From contig NZ_DAIUCK010000133.1 in NCBI RefSeq assembly GCF_036846205.1, forward strand, positions 1-6,908: a stretch of DNA of 6,908 nt, written 5' to 3'. Within the stretch, counting starts at the first letter, position 1. The number at the start of each line of letters is the position of its first letter. Shown one piece after another: positions 1 through 5,378 of this stretch. The DNA is from Rhabdothermincola sp036846205. Lineage in GTDB: Bacteria; Actinomycetota; Acidimicrobiia; Acidimicrobiales; Acidimicrobilacustridaceae. The notes under the pieces are model-generated. The model was given only the letters and a program-made list of their open reading frames with translations. It made no database searches and was not told the origin of the DNA. Both the position numbers and the translations under genes were made by a program.

Positions 1-587
1 GGGTGGGTGAGGTCGATCGGTGGGGGATAATCAGGGATCTCGGGCAGGTCACCGAGCAGCTCCTCGTCCCCACTTTCCGAACCGGCCGGAGCGTCGTCGG
101 GCAGCAGGAGCACCTGCCGGTAGGCCTCCTCGGCGGCGGCCAGCTCCCGGCGGGCGAACTGTACGAACACCGGATCGACCTCGTCAGCCGTGCTGGTCGG
201 CGACCGCCGCAGGGCCTCCAGGTCCTCGAAGGACCCCACACCAAGTCGATCCAGGATCAGCCGCTGCTCGAGCTCCACCTTGGCCAGTCGCTCACGGGCC
301 GATCCGCCACCGAAGCGGCTCTGGGCCTTCTGGCGAAGCTTGTCGAGCTCTCGCTGGAGCTCCTCGACCCGCTCGAGGTCACCGGGATCCCACGAGTCAC
401 GCTGCTGCTGCGCGGCGAGCTTCTCCTCGAGCTGCGAGAGCTGCGAGCGCGCGTTGGCGAGCCGGCGTAACGCCGTGAGCATCTCCCGCTCCTTGAACGA
501 CAACCGGGGCTCGTCCGGGGAGCGGCGGGGAGGGGAGGACTCGGCCGAGGGCATGCGGAAGGTCGACTCCTGAGCAGGTTGGGTCAC
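1..587 (-). CDS. Coiled-coil protein of unknown function (3' end beyond window)
   Basis: I do not recognise a named family. The frame is open from a GTG at 585-587 to the left edge, giving 195 codons with no stop, so the C-terminus is missing. Residues about 32-115 are rich in charged heptad-like helix (LRRLANARSQLSQLEEKL, then LERVEELQRELDKLRQK), which predicts a coiled coil. A second short helical patch lies at about 143-162, followed by an acidic, proline-rich tail (DDAPAGSESGDEELL). The segment LILDRLGVGSFEDLEAL (about 110-126) resembles the 'LxxLGF.SYxDxL' pattern I associate with uncharacterised actinobacterial coiled-coil proteins; this is from memory. The GTG start lies 14 nt after the hydrolase stop and has GAGG close upstream. 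An ATG at 554 is the alternative start, with AGGAG 12 nt before it. It is probably the third gene of the GNAT-hydrolase operon. There is no signal peptide or membrane segment in the visible part, so it is probably cytoplasmic. Confidence 0.75.
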   Translation of the reverse strand, partial: MTQPAQESTFRMPSAESSPPRRSPDEPRLSFKEREMLTALRRLANARSQLSQLEEKLAAQQQRDSWDPGDLERVEELQRELDKLRQKAQSRFGGGSARERLAKVELEQRLILDRLGVGSFEDLEALRRSPTSTADEVDPVFVQFARRELAAAEEAYRQVLLLPDDAPAGSESGDEELLGDLPEIPDYPPPIDLTH

Positions 588-601
588 GGACCTCGTTCGC
601 C

Positions 602-1858
602 CTACCCATCGGCCGGAACCCGCTCACGTTGAACGGAATCCCCTGGCCGAGCGAGAGCCGATCCGACGAGCACCTCGTCGACGAAGGCCGTGACCGTGGA
701 CGACCAGAGGTAGCCGACGTGGTTGCCCGGATACCACCGGATCCGGGGACGCCCCCAGTGCTGCCAGAGCGCGTGGGCCTGCCGGGGGTGGGACATGCGG
801 TCCGCCAGCCCGGCAAAGATGAACCGGCGCTCCAGCGGCACCGCGGGTTCGACAGCCAGTGGCGACACCACGCGGTGCACATCCTCGGCCGGCCCACCGA
901 GGATCCCGTGCTCCACGGCCCGGCGGACGATAGGCGGCGGGCTCTGCGAGCGGAACATCGACGGGAAGTCCGAGACCGGGATACCCGCCAGCACCAGCGC
1001 CAGGTCCGGCTCGAACCCGGCCACCAGCGCGGCCGTGTACGCCCCCAGCGAGACCCCGTAGAGGCCGATCGCAGGTGCGGCCTGCACCTCGCGCAGCCAG
1101 TTCAGCACACGCCGCACGTCCCACACCGCCTGCGCCAGTCCGTGCACCGTGTTGACCAGGTCGAAGCCGAGGAACTGGTCGCCGCTCATGTGAGCCACCT
1201 TCCGGCGACCGTGCAGCGGCAGCGTAGGTCCGATGAGGTTCAACCCCAGGTCCCGGTGGAGGTGGGCGGCGTGGAAGGCCGGGAAGTCCATGAACGCGTA
1301 CCCCATGCCGAAACCGTGGAGGCACACCAGCCACGGTCGGGGCTCATCACCGGGATGACGCAGCATCCACGCCCCCGCGAGCCGATTCGACTGGTAGCCG
1401 AGCCACCGGTCGGCACCGGGCTCCTCGGCTCGAGGCTCGAAGCCACTCTCCCAGACGAGCCGCTCGTAGCGCAGACGGTGCGCCCAACCGCCTCCGACCT
1501 GCACGCGGGTCAACGGTGGGGGATCCGAGTGGTAGGAACGGGGATCGGCCAACCAGCCCCGCCGGTCGAACAGCTCCCGGGCCGCGGCCAGCTCCGCGCC
1601 CACTCGCTCGTAGTCGGCCCGACGAGGGAACCGCTCGGGTCCCATCACGGTCGTGAGGATCGCCTCGTCGAGCGCGACGTGCGCGAGCAGCGACGGCGTC
1701 AGACGGGTGTCCGGCAGGCCGTCAGGGAGCCGGGAGGTGCGCTGGCGGGCCAGGGTCCGGACGGCGAAACCCCCGGTCTCTGGTAGCGCCTTGAGCATCC
1801 GCAACGGTGGCACCCTCGCCAGCGCCTTCTCGAACCCACGTAGCTGCTCGACGATCAT
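602..1858 (-). CDS. Alpha/beta hydrolase family protein
   Basis: This is a 418-residue serine hydrolase of the alpha/beta-hydrolase fold. The core has an oxyanion-type HGFGMG at 181-186, the nucleophile elbow GVSLG with Ser270, a likely acid Asp353 in FAGLADRMSHP, and a likely catalytic His380 in YPGNHVGY. All three triad positions are therefore present and in the usual order. About 170 N-terminal residues precede the core. That is longer than in minimal hydrolases and recalls the ABHD18/DUF2048-like group, though I cannot confirm the assignment or the substrate. No signal peptide is visible, so a cytoplasmic enzyme is likely. I chose the ATG at 1858 because it overlaps the stop of the upstream GNAT gene (ATGA) and has GGAGGG 7 nt before it. 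An ATG at 1882 would add eight residues but lies inside the GNAT gene without such a site. Translational coupling to the acetyltransferase is likely. Confidence 0.9.
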   Translation of the reverse strand: MIVEQLRGFEKALARVPPLRMLKALPETGGFAVRTLARQRTSRLPDGLPDTRLTPSLLAHVALDEAILTTVMGPERFPRRADYERVGAELAAARELFDRRGWLADPRSYHSDPPPLTRVQVGGGWAHRLRYERLVWESGFEPRAEEPGADRWLGYQSNRLAGAWMLRHPGDEPRPWLVCLHGFGMGYAFMDFPAFHAAHLHRDLGLNLIGPTLPLHGRRKVAHMSGDQFLGFDLVNTVHGLAQAVWDVRRVLNWLREVQAAPAIGLYGVSLGAYTAALVAGFEPDLALVLAGIPVSDFPSMFRSQSPPPIVRRAVEHGILGGPAEDVHRVVSPLAVEPAVPLERRFIFAGLADRMSHPRQAHALWQHWGRPRIRWYPGNHVGYLWSSTVTAFVDEVLVGSALARPGDSVQRERVPADG

Positions 1859-2454
1859 GCCGGGTCCCTCCACATGGTCCACAAGGTAGGTCCGTCGGGC
1901 ACCACGACCTCGGACCGGACCCGGAAACCGAACCGTTCGTAATAGGGGATGTTCTCCGCCTTCGAGGACTCGAGGTATGCCGGCGTCACCTCCCGGTCAC
2001 AGCGATCGGTGATCGCGGCGATCACCGCGGCACCCACCCCCCGACCCTGGCGATCGGGGTGGGTGCCGAGGATCGCCAGGTACCAGTGCGGCTCCCGGGG
2101 ATGGGCCGCATCGACCTCCCGGACGAGCTGCAATCCCCGCGACAGCCGGCGGCCCAGGCTGCGGACCATGCGGGGAGCCGAGCGCAGCACCTCGATGGCG
2201 GGCTGCCTCCATCGACCCGGGGGATACCAGAGCGCAGTACCGCTCGTCTCCGTGTCGGTGAGCACCCGACCTCGCCGCCGGGCCACGCTGAGCTCAGCCC
2301 GGTAGAAGGGCAGCAGGCGCCGGTACCGGTTCGCGTCGTCCGGGACCAGCCATTCCATGATCGGGTCGTCCAGGAACGATCGGGCGAGTACGTCGGCCAG
2401 CACGGACTCATCGGACGGTGCCGCGTCCCTGACCCGCACCTCACCCCGCTCCAC
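1855..2454 (-). CDS. GNAT family N-acetyltransferase
   Basis: This 199-residue protein has the acetyl-CoA binding core of the GNAT superfamily. Motif A is LAILGTHPDRQGRGVG, with the pyrophosphate-binding loop R/Q-x-x-G-x-G at about 135-141. Motif B follows as YLESSKAENIPYYERFGF (about 160-177), where Tyr171 or Tyr172 would be the usual general acid. The N-terminal half (SFLDDPIMEWLVPD at 27-40, and ALWYPPG at 74-80) is typical of single-domain GNATs annotated as acting on amines or on protein N-termini, but the acceptor cannot be read from sequence. The GTG start at 2454 follows a TAGGGT box by 6 nt, which suggests a leaderless transcript. A second in-frame GTG five codons later (start of VRVRDAAPSD) is an alternative. 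Its stop overlaps the start of the hydrolase gene, so the two are cotranscribed and may share a small-molecule pathway. Confidence 0.93.
   Translation of the reverse strand: MERGEVRVRDAAPSDESVLADVLARSFLDDPIMEWLVPDDANRYRRLLPFYRAELSVARRRGRVLTDTETSGTALWYPPGRWRQPAIEVLRSAPRMVRSLGRRLSRGLQLVREVDAAHPREPHWYLAILGTHPDRQGRGVGAAVIAAITDRCDREVTPAYLESSKAENIPYYERFGFRVRSEVVVPDGPTLWTMWRDPA
1866..1871 (-). promoter_or_regulatory. Shine-Dalgarno site deciding the hydrolase start
   Basis: GGAGGG on the minus strand lies 7 nt before the ATG at 1858 and inside the last codons of the GNAT gene. It is the best Shine-Dalgarno match I see in the window. It selects the 1858 start over the in-frame ATG at 1882. Confidence 0.75.
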
Positions 2455-2460
2455 GCACGC

Positions 2461-2466
2461 ACCCTA
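2461..2466 (-). promoter_or_regulatory. Candidate leaderless -10 box for the GNAT operon
   Basis: TAGGGT (read on the minus strand, 2466 to 2461) matches the actinobacterial -10 pattern TANNNT. It ends 6 nt before the GTG at 2454, so transcription would begin at or next to the start codon. No good -35 box is seen. A GC-rich inverted repeat sits at 2475-2492, where the -35 region would be. Confidence 0.45.
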
Positions 2467-2474
2467 ACCACCTG

Positions 2475-2492
2475 CCCGCTCCCAGCGGGAGC
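2475..2492. repeat. Overlapping inverted repeats upstream of the GNAT promoter
   Basis: CCCGCT-CCC-AGCGGG (2475-2489) and GCTCCC-AGC-GGGAGC (2478-2492) are two perfect 6-bp inverted repeats that share bases, so the stretch can pair in two registers. It lies 9-26 nt upstream of the TAGGGT box, across the expected -35 region. It could be an operator or a mutually exclusive hairpin. GC-rich chance symmetry is also possible. Confidence 0.3.
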
Positions 2493-2535
2493 CGCTGACC
2501 GGCTCTGCCGGCGCTCGGGCAACCCACAACCCGAA

Positions 2536-2578
2536 CTGTTCAGCGTTGCGCGCCCCTCGACCGCGGATCGATGAACAG
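2536..2578. repeat. Perfect 7-bp inverted repeat CTGTTCA / TGAACAG
   Basis: CTGTTCA at 2536-2542 and TGAACAG at 2572-2578 are exact reverse complements, separated by 29 nt. The separating stretch contains a smaller TCGA-CCGCGGA-TCGA symmetry ending right next to the right arm. The repeat lies 55 nt beyond the stop of the exported-protein gene and about 80 nt before the GNAT start. It may be a long-loop terminator of the exported-protein gene or a protein-binding site. No proper T-tract follows on the minus strand (TTCGGGTTGTGGGTT only), so terminator function is uncertain. Confidence 0.35.
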
Positions 2579-2632
2579 AACAGGAGTTGCGCGGTGAGTG
2601 AGGGACGAGAGGCTGGGTGGCGAGCCGGCAGA

Positions 2633-3874
2633 TCAGCGGGGTGCGGGCGGTCCCGACCGGTTCCGCCTCAACTCGCCGATCTGCGCGTCGAGCGCGGCGA
2701 GGGCCTGCTCGGGGCTGCTGCGCGCCGAGCCGGGCCGGCGGGTGCGCACGACCAGCACGATCGCCACCGCCACGAGCGCCAGCGCTGCAGCCACCGCCCC
2801 ACCCACCAGCGCGCCCGAGCCGCCCCCGGTCGAGGCGGCCTGTGCCGGCATGGCCGGCTCGTCACGCGCCGGGAGGGCCACCGTGGTCGCGGCTCGAGCT
2901 TCCCCCGCGCCCGTCAACCAACCGACGGTGGCGGCCACCCCGTATACCGTGACCACCCGCCCGTCGGCCAACGTGTACCGGCGATCGACGGACACCGCGA
3001 GCTGGTCCGCCCCCGCGGCCAACCCCACGGCCCGGGCCGAGGCTTCGAGGTCGAACGCGACCACCCCCGCAGCAGTGGGATCCTCCGGGCGCAGGCCTTC
3101 GGTGATCCACGTGCCGTCACCGGTAACGTCCGCGAGCGTCCCGCTGCCGGTCTCGAGCAGCTGGATGCGCCCGGCGGTGCGATCGACGCGGATGAAGTCG
3201 GTCCCCCCGCTGGCCGCCTGCTCGCTCGGCACCAGCCGGACGAAGTCGTCGACGGCCACCACCGGCTCCCCGTCGATGCTCGCCGGCGGCCGGTCCGAGG
3301 CAGTGAGCACGAGCGCCCGGTTGTCCATCGACAGCGCCGGCGCGGTGACGCCCGTGTCGACCGCACCGAGGAGAGGCACGCCGTCGCGCTGGACCGCCCC
3401 CCAGCGGTTGCCGGGGAGGGACCGTTCCGCCCCGGCATCCGGACCGAGCAGGGCCGAGGCATCGAAGACCGCGGAGAGCTGGGTCGTGCCGGCCATGACC
3501 CACAACCCGCTCCCGGCGGGGAGTGCCCGTGGCATGCTCCCCGGACGGACCGTGACCGTCTCCCCGCCCGGCACCCCGATCACGACCTCCGCGGTCGCAG
3601 ACAGCTCGGCAGGCGCGTCCGGGGCGAAGCGGAGGACGGGCCGCCCATCGTCGTTGCCGACGGCGACCAGGGCCGTGGCTCCCGGCGCGGATGGTGCCTG
3701 CACCGGGGCGAAACGCGGAGACGGGAAACTGCTGCCTGTCTGAGCGGTGACCGCGCCCGCAGGCGCACCTGCCGTCGAGACGACCAGCGCCACCAGCGCC
3801 AACGGCACCCCCGCCAGCGTCGACACCCGGGTGAGCGCGAGCGCCGGGCCTCGCCGCCTCACTCCCCTCGCCAT
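2633..3874 (-). CDS. Exported, membrane-anchored protein of unknown function
   Basis: I do not recognise a family. From the ATG at 3874 the protein has 413 residues. The N-terminus MARGVRRRGPALALTR carries a positive n-region, followed by a hydrophobic core (VPLALVALVVSTAG) and an APAGA-type signal peptidase site near residue 41. A long ectodomain rich in Ala, Gly, Val and Asp, with no cysteine that I can find, then runs to about residue 350. A Gly/Ser linker (STGGGSG), one transmembrane helix at about 354-376 (GALVGGAVAAALALVAVAIVLVV) and a basic 37-residue tail with a short helix (SPEQALAALDAQIGELRRN) follow. This is a type I topology: ectodomain outside, tail inside. The frame is open further upstream to 3970, but the signal peptide and the TAGTGT box 7 nt before the ATG favour 3874; an ATG at 3880 is the near alternative. 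The long plus-strand open frames opposite are shadows. Confidence 0.8.
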   Translation of the reverse strand: MARGVRRRGPALALTRVSTLAGVPLALVALVVSTAGAPAGAVTAQTGSSFPSPRFAPVQAPSAPGATALVAVGNDDGRPVLRFAPDAPAELSATAEVVIGVPGGETVTVRPGSMPRALPAGSGLWVMAGTTQLSAVFDASALLGPDAGAERSLPGNRWGAVQRDGVPLLGAVDTGVTAPALSMDNRALVLTASDRPPASIDGEPVVAVDDFVRLVPSEQAASGGTDFIRVDRTAGRIQLLETGSGTLADVTGDGTWITEGLRPEDPTAAGVVAFDLEASARAVGLAAGADQLAVSVDRRYTLADGRVVTVYGVAATVGWLTGAGEARAATTVALPARDEPAMPAQAASTGGGSGALVGGAVAAALALVAVAIVLVVRTRRPGSARSSPEQALAALDAQIGELRRNRSGPPAPR

Positions 3875-3881
3875 GACCATC

Positions 3882-3887
3882 ACACTA
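3882..3887 (-). promoter_or_regulatory. Candidate leaderless -10 box for the exported protein
   Basis: TAGTGT (minus strand, 3887 to 3882) matches TANNNT and is followed by exactly 7 nt (GATGGTC) and the ATG at 3874. Transcription would therefore start at the A of the start codon. The expected -35 position reads CTCTAT, a poor match to TTGACA, as is common for such promoters. The box supports the 3874 start over the longer frame. Confidence 0.5.
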
Positions 3888-3921
3888 GGCCGTGCCGTCC
3901 GGGGATAGAGCTGACGGATCC

Positions 3922-3933
3922 CCCACCGGTGGG
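3922..3933. repeat. Perfect 12-bp palindrome CCCACCGGTGGG
   Basis: CCCACC/GGTGGG is perfectly self-complementary and lies about 48-59 nt upstream of the proposed transcription start of the exported protein. The place suits an activator or repressor site. A GC-rich 12-bp palindrome can occur once or more in several kb by chance, so function is open. Confidence 0.3.
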
Positions 3934-4005
3934 CTGGTGATGGAGCCTGCGGTTCCGGTAGACGACCCACAGGGTCACCGAGCTGTTGAGCCTCGTCCTC
4001 GATGC

Positions 4006-4032
4006 CGGCGAGCCCCCACGGGGAGCTCGTCG
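4006..4032. repeat. Imperfect GC-rich hairpin in the divergent gap
   Basis: The arms 4006-4017 and 4021-4032 pair at 11 of 12 positions, counting one G-U, with a single C/A mismatch and the 3-nt loop ACG. No T-tract follows on either strand, so it is not a classical terminator. It could be part of a structured leader or small RNA, or chance pairing in GC-rich DNA. Confidence 0.3.
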
Positions 4033-4153
4033 CTGACCGCAGGTCTGGCCACAGTACGAGAAAGCCCGTTCAATCGGTAGGACGGTCAGAGTCACCCGCT
4101 CACCCCAACACCAGGCCGGGACCGCCGCGGCTCGCGCGAATCGGGTGGGCGTG

Positions 4154-4175
4154 CACCGAAAGCCGAAGGTCGGTG
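4154..4175. promoter_or_regulatory. Candidate operator upstream of the antitoxin gene
   Basis: CACCGA (4154-4159) and TCGGTG (4170-4175) form a perfect 6-bp inverted repeat with a 10-nt spacer, so the half-sites are 16 bp apart centre to centre. The repeat ends 4 nt before the ATG at 4180. The first gene of the pair has a MerR-like HTH, and antitoxins of this type usually repress their own operon. The site is therefore a reasonable autoregulation target. A GAGGC direct repeat (4175-4179 and 4187-4191) and the small symmetry GCATGATGC overlap the start. Confidence 0.4.
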
Positions 4176-4179
4176 AGGC

Positions 4180-4881
4180 ATGATGCGAGGCGTGACGAAC
4201 GATCTCACGATCCTCGAGCGTCCGGTGTACGGCGTGTCGGAGGCGGCTCGCTTGCTTGGCCTGCGCCCCGATCGGGCGCGTGCGTGGCTCGACGGGTACA
4301 CGCGAGCCGGGGTGCGTTATCCCCCGGTGATCCGCCGAGAGCCCACGGGAGTCGACATCGTGACGTGGGGCGAGTTCGTCGAGCTGGGCTACCTGCGTGA
4401 ATACCGCCGTGCCGGCGTGCCGCTGCAGCGCCTGCGTCCGGTCGTCGACGAGCTCCGGGATGCGTTCCGGACGCCCTATCCGCTGGCAACCGCCCGACCC
4501 TACGTTTACGACAAAGAGCTGGTGCTCGAGGTGCAGGAGCGCCACGACCTCCCGGCGCCGATCGCCATCGTCGTGCGCTCCGGGCAACAGGTCCTCCTGG
4601 CGGAGGCGGCTAGGCAGTTCTTCCGGAAGGTGGAGTTCGTTCCACCTAACGACGGGGTTGCACTACGGATCCGTCCGGCCGGTCCCGCGTCGCCGGTGGT
4701 GCTGGATCCCCTGGTGCGATTCGGTCGGCCAGTCGTTTCAGGTGTCTCGACCGAGCGCCTCTGGGAGCTCTGCGATGCGGGCGAGTCGATCGCGCAGATC
4801 GCCTCCGAGTACGACCTCTCCGAGGAAGACGTGCGGGCTGGCGTCGCCTACGAGGAGCAGTTCCGTTCGTTGGCGGCGTAG
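4180..4881 (+). CDS. VapB45-like antitoxin (MerR-like HTH + DUF433)
   Basis: This 233-residue protein has two parts. Residues about 16-105 look like a MerR-type helix-turn-helix with wing (YGVSEAARLLGLRPDRARAWL, then VTWGEFVELGYLREYRRAGVPLQRLRPVVDEL). Residues about 174-228 match DUF433 (LDPLVRFGRPVVSGVSTERLW, then AGESIAQIASEYDLSEEDVRAGVAYEEQF), a domain known as an antitoxin module paired with PIN-like toxins. The length and the following small PIN-like gene closely mirror Rv2018/Rv2019 (VapB45/VapC45) of M. tuberculosis. The expected role is to bind and neutralise the partner and repress the operon. The start is uncertain: ATG 4180, ATG 4183 or GTG 4192 are all in frame. None has a well-spaced Shine-Dalgarno sequence, and the GTG would follow a CATGAT box by 7 nt as a leaderless start. 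A few rare codons (AGG, CTA, GTT) in the middle hint mildly at transfer. Confidence 0.85.
   Translation: MMRGVTNDLTILERPVYGVSEAARLLGLRPDRARAWLDGYTRAGVRYPPVIRREPTGVDIVTWGEFVELGYLREYRRAGVPLQRLRPVVDELRDAFRTPYPLATARPYVYDKELVLEVQERHDLPAPIAIVVRSGQQVLLAEAARQFFRKVEFVPPNDGVALRIRPAGPASPVVLDPLVRFGRPVVSGVSTERLWELCDAGESIAQIASEYDLSEEDVRAGVAYEEQFRSLAA
4628..4647 (+). repeat. Intragenic hairpin with UUCG-type loop in the antitoxin gene
   Basis: AGGTGGA (4628-4634) and TCCACCT (4641-4647) are exact reverse complements with the 6-nt loop GTTCGT. In RNA the loop can close by a G-U pair over UUCG. The hairpin falls between the HTH and DUF433 coding parts. It may be chance, or may affect translation or mRNA processing. 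Confidence 0.3.
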
Positions 4882-4887
4882 CCCGCG

Positions 4888-5307
4888 ATGCCGGCCGGGT
4901 TCTTCGTCGACGAGAACGACCTGGCACTCGGTCGCGAGCTTGACGCGATGCATGGATGCGTGCTCTACCCGGGCCACCCCAACCTCCCCGAGGTGCCACG
5001 GGGCGCACTCGACGACGATTGGCTCGCGGTGGTCGGGGCGAGACGTCTCGTCGTGATCACTCGGGACAGGAGGATCCGGTACCGGCCCGTCGAACGGGCG
5101 GCGTGGGTGGCGCACGGCGTGCGGGGCTTCGTGCTCACCGGCCGCAAGAGCCAGACCACCGACGAGAGCGTGGCGGTGCTGACTCGGCACTGGGCGCAGA
5201 TCGCGGAGCTGGTCACAGCGGAACCAGACGGGCCGTGGATGCGTTCGGTGACCGAGCACGGGATCCGGTGCATCGCTCTGACTGCGTCGTCTGGTGACGA
5301 GCTCTGA
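4888..5307 (+). CDS. VapC45-like PIN-like domain toxin
   Basis: This small 139-residue protein has the features of the VapC45 PIN-like family, nuclease-fold proteins expected to cut RNA with a metal ion. Candidate metal-binding acids are Asp8/Glu9 in FFVDEND near the N-terminus, Asp42-Asp44 in LDDDWLAVVG, and Asp60 in VVITRDRRIRYRP. The downstream stretch ERAAWVAHGVRGFVLTGR fits the family as I remember it. The length is almost that of M. tuberculosis VapC45 (138 residues). The ATG is 6 nt after the antitoxin stop and has no clear Shine-Dalgarno sequence of its own, so coupled translation is likely. Together with the upstream gene it makes a type II toxin-antitoxin pair by layout. The RNA target cannot be read from the sequence, and activity is inferred from family. 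All the acidic positions I would require are present, so it is not visibly inactivated. Confidence 0.85.
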   Translation: MPAGFFVDENDLALGRELDAMHGCVLYPGHPNLPEVPRGALDDDWLAVVGARRLVVITRDRRIRYRPVERAAWVAHGVRGFVLTGRKSQTTDESVAVLTRHWAQIAELVTAEPDGPWMRSVTEHGIRCIALTASSGDEL

Positions 5308-5338
5308 TCCCTCCTGGGGCCCCCGGACCACCCGCTGG

Positions 5339-5358
5339 CGCTCGCGTATCAGAGAGCG
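5339..5358. promoter_or_regulatory. Candidate operator upstream of the Xre gene
   Basis: CGCTC (5339-5343) and GAGCG (5354-5358) form an inverted repeat with a 10-nt spacer. It covers the expected -35 region and ends 7 nt before the TACTCT box. A Xre-type repressor encoded just downstream could bind here and shut off its own promoter. The arms are short, so support is modest. Confidence 0.35.
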
Positions 5359-5365
5359 ACTGGGC

Positions 5366-5371
5366 TACTCT
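5366..5371 (+). promoter_or_regulatory. Candidate leaderless -10 box for the Xre/DUF6036 pair
   Basis: TACTCT matches TANNNT and is followed by exactly 7 nt (TTCTCCA) and the ATG at 5379, so transcription would start on the start codon. The 71-nt gap after the PIN-like gene thus seems to carry a separate promoter for the second pair. No convincing -35 box is visible. Confidence 0.55.
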
Positions 5372-5378
5372 TTCTCCA

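Larger units (their letters stand above)
3875..4179. other. Divergent intergenic region with regulatory elements, no gene seen
   Basis: These 305 nt separate the minus-strand block from the plus-strand TA-like block. Frames here are short or run antisense into neighbouring genes, and none has a convincing start with a recognisable product. I see the leaderless promoter of the exported protein, a 12-bp palindrome (3922-3933), an imperfect 12-position hairpin (4006-4032) and an inverted repeat next to the antitoxin start (4154-4175). No tRNA-like fold was found by eye. Confidence 0.6.

Noticed and set aside
629..1786. Long plus-strand open frame opposite the alpha/beta hydrolase gene
   Set aside because: Its translation is low-complexity, rich in Arg, Pro and Gln without any recognisable motif. 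The minus strand shows a complete catalytic triad and a good ribosome site.
2533..2541. GAACTGTTC as a LexA/SOS box
   Set aside because: The GAAC and GTTC halves are separated by one base, whereas actinobacterial and Bacillus-type SOS boxes have four. The spacing excludes a normal LexA dimer site.
2546..3940. Long plus-strand open frames opposite the exported-protein gene
   Set aside because: The translations are Arg/Pro/Gly/His-rich and featureless. The minus frame has a signal peptide, a C-terminal membrane helix and a promoter. High GC content makes long antisense frames common.
3880..4587. Minus-strand open frame of 235 codons across the divergent gap and the antitoxin 5' half
   Set aside because: It is antisense to the clearly recognisable HTH coding sequence and has no motif or promoter of its own. 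The part in the gap (CGQTCGQRR and around) recalled a Cys-motif remnant but is too short to call.
5316..5323. GGGGCCCC after the PIN-like gene as a terminator
   Set aside because: The palindrome has no loop and no T-tract follows, so it cannot form a normal intrinsic terminator hairpin.
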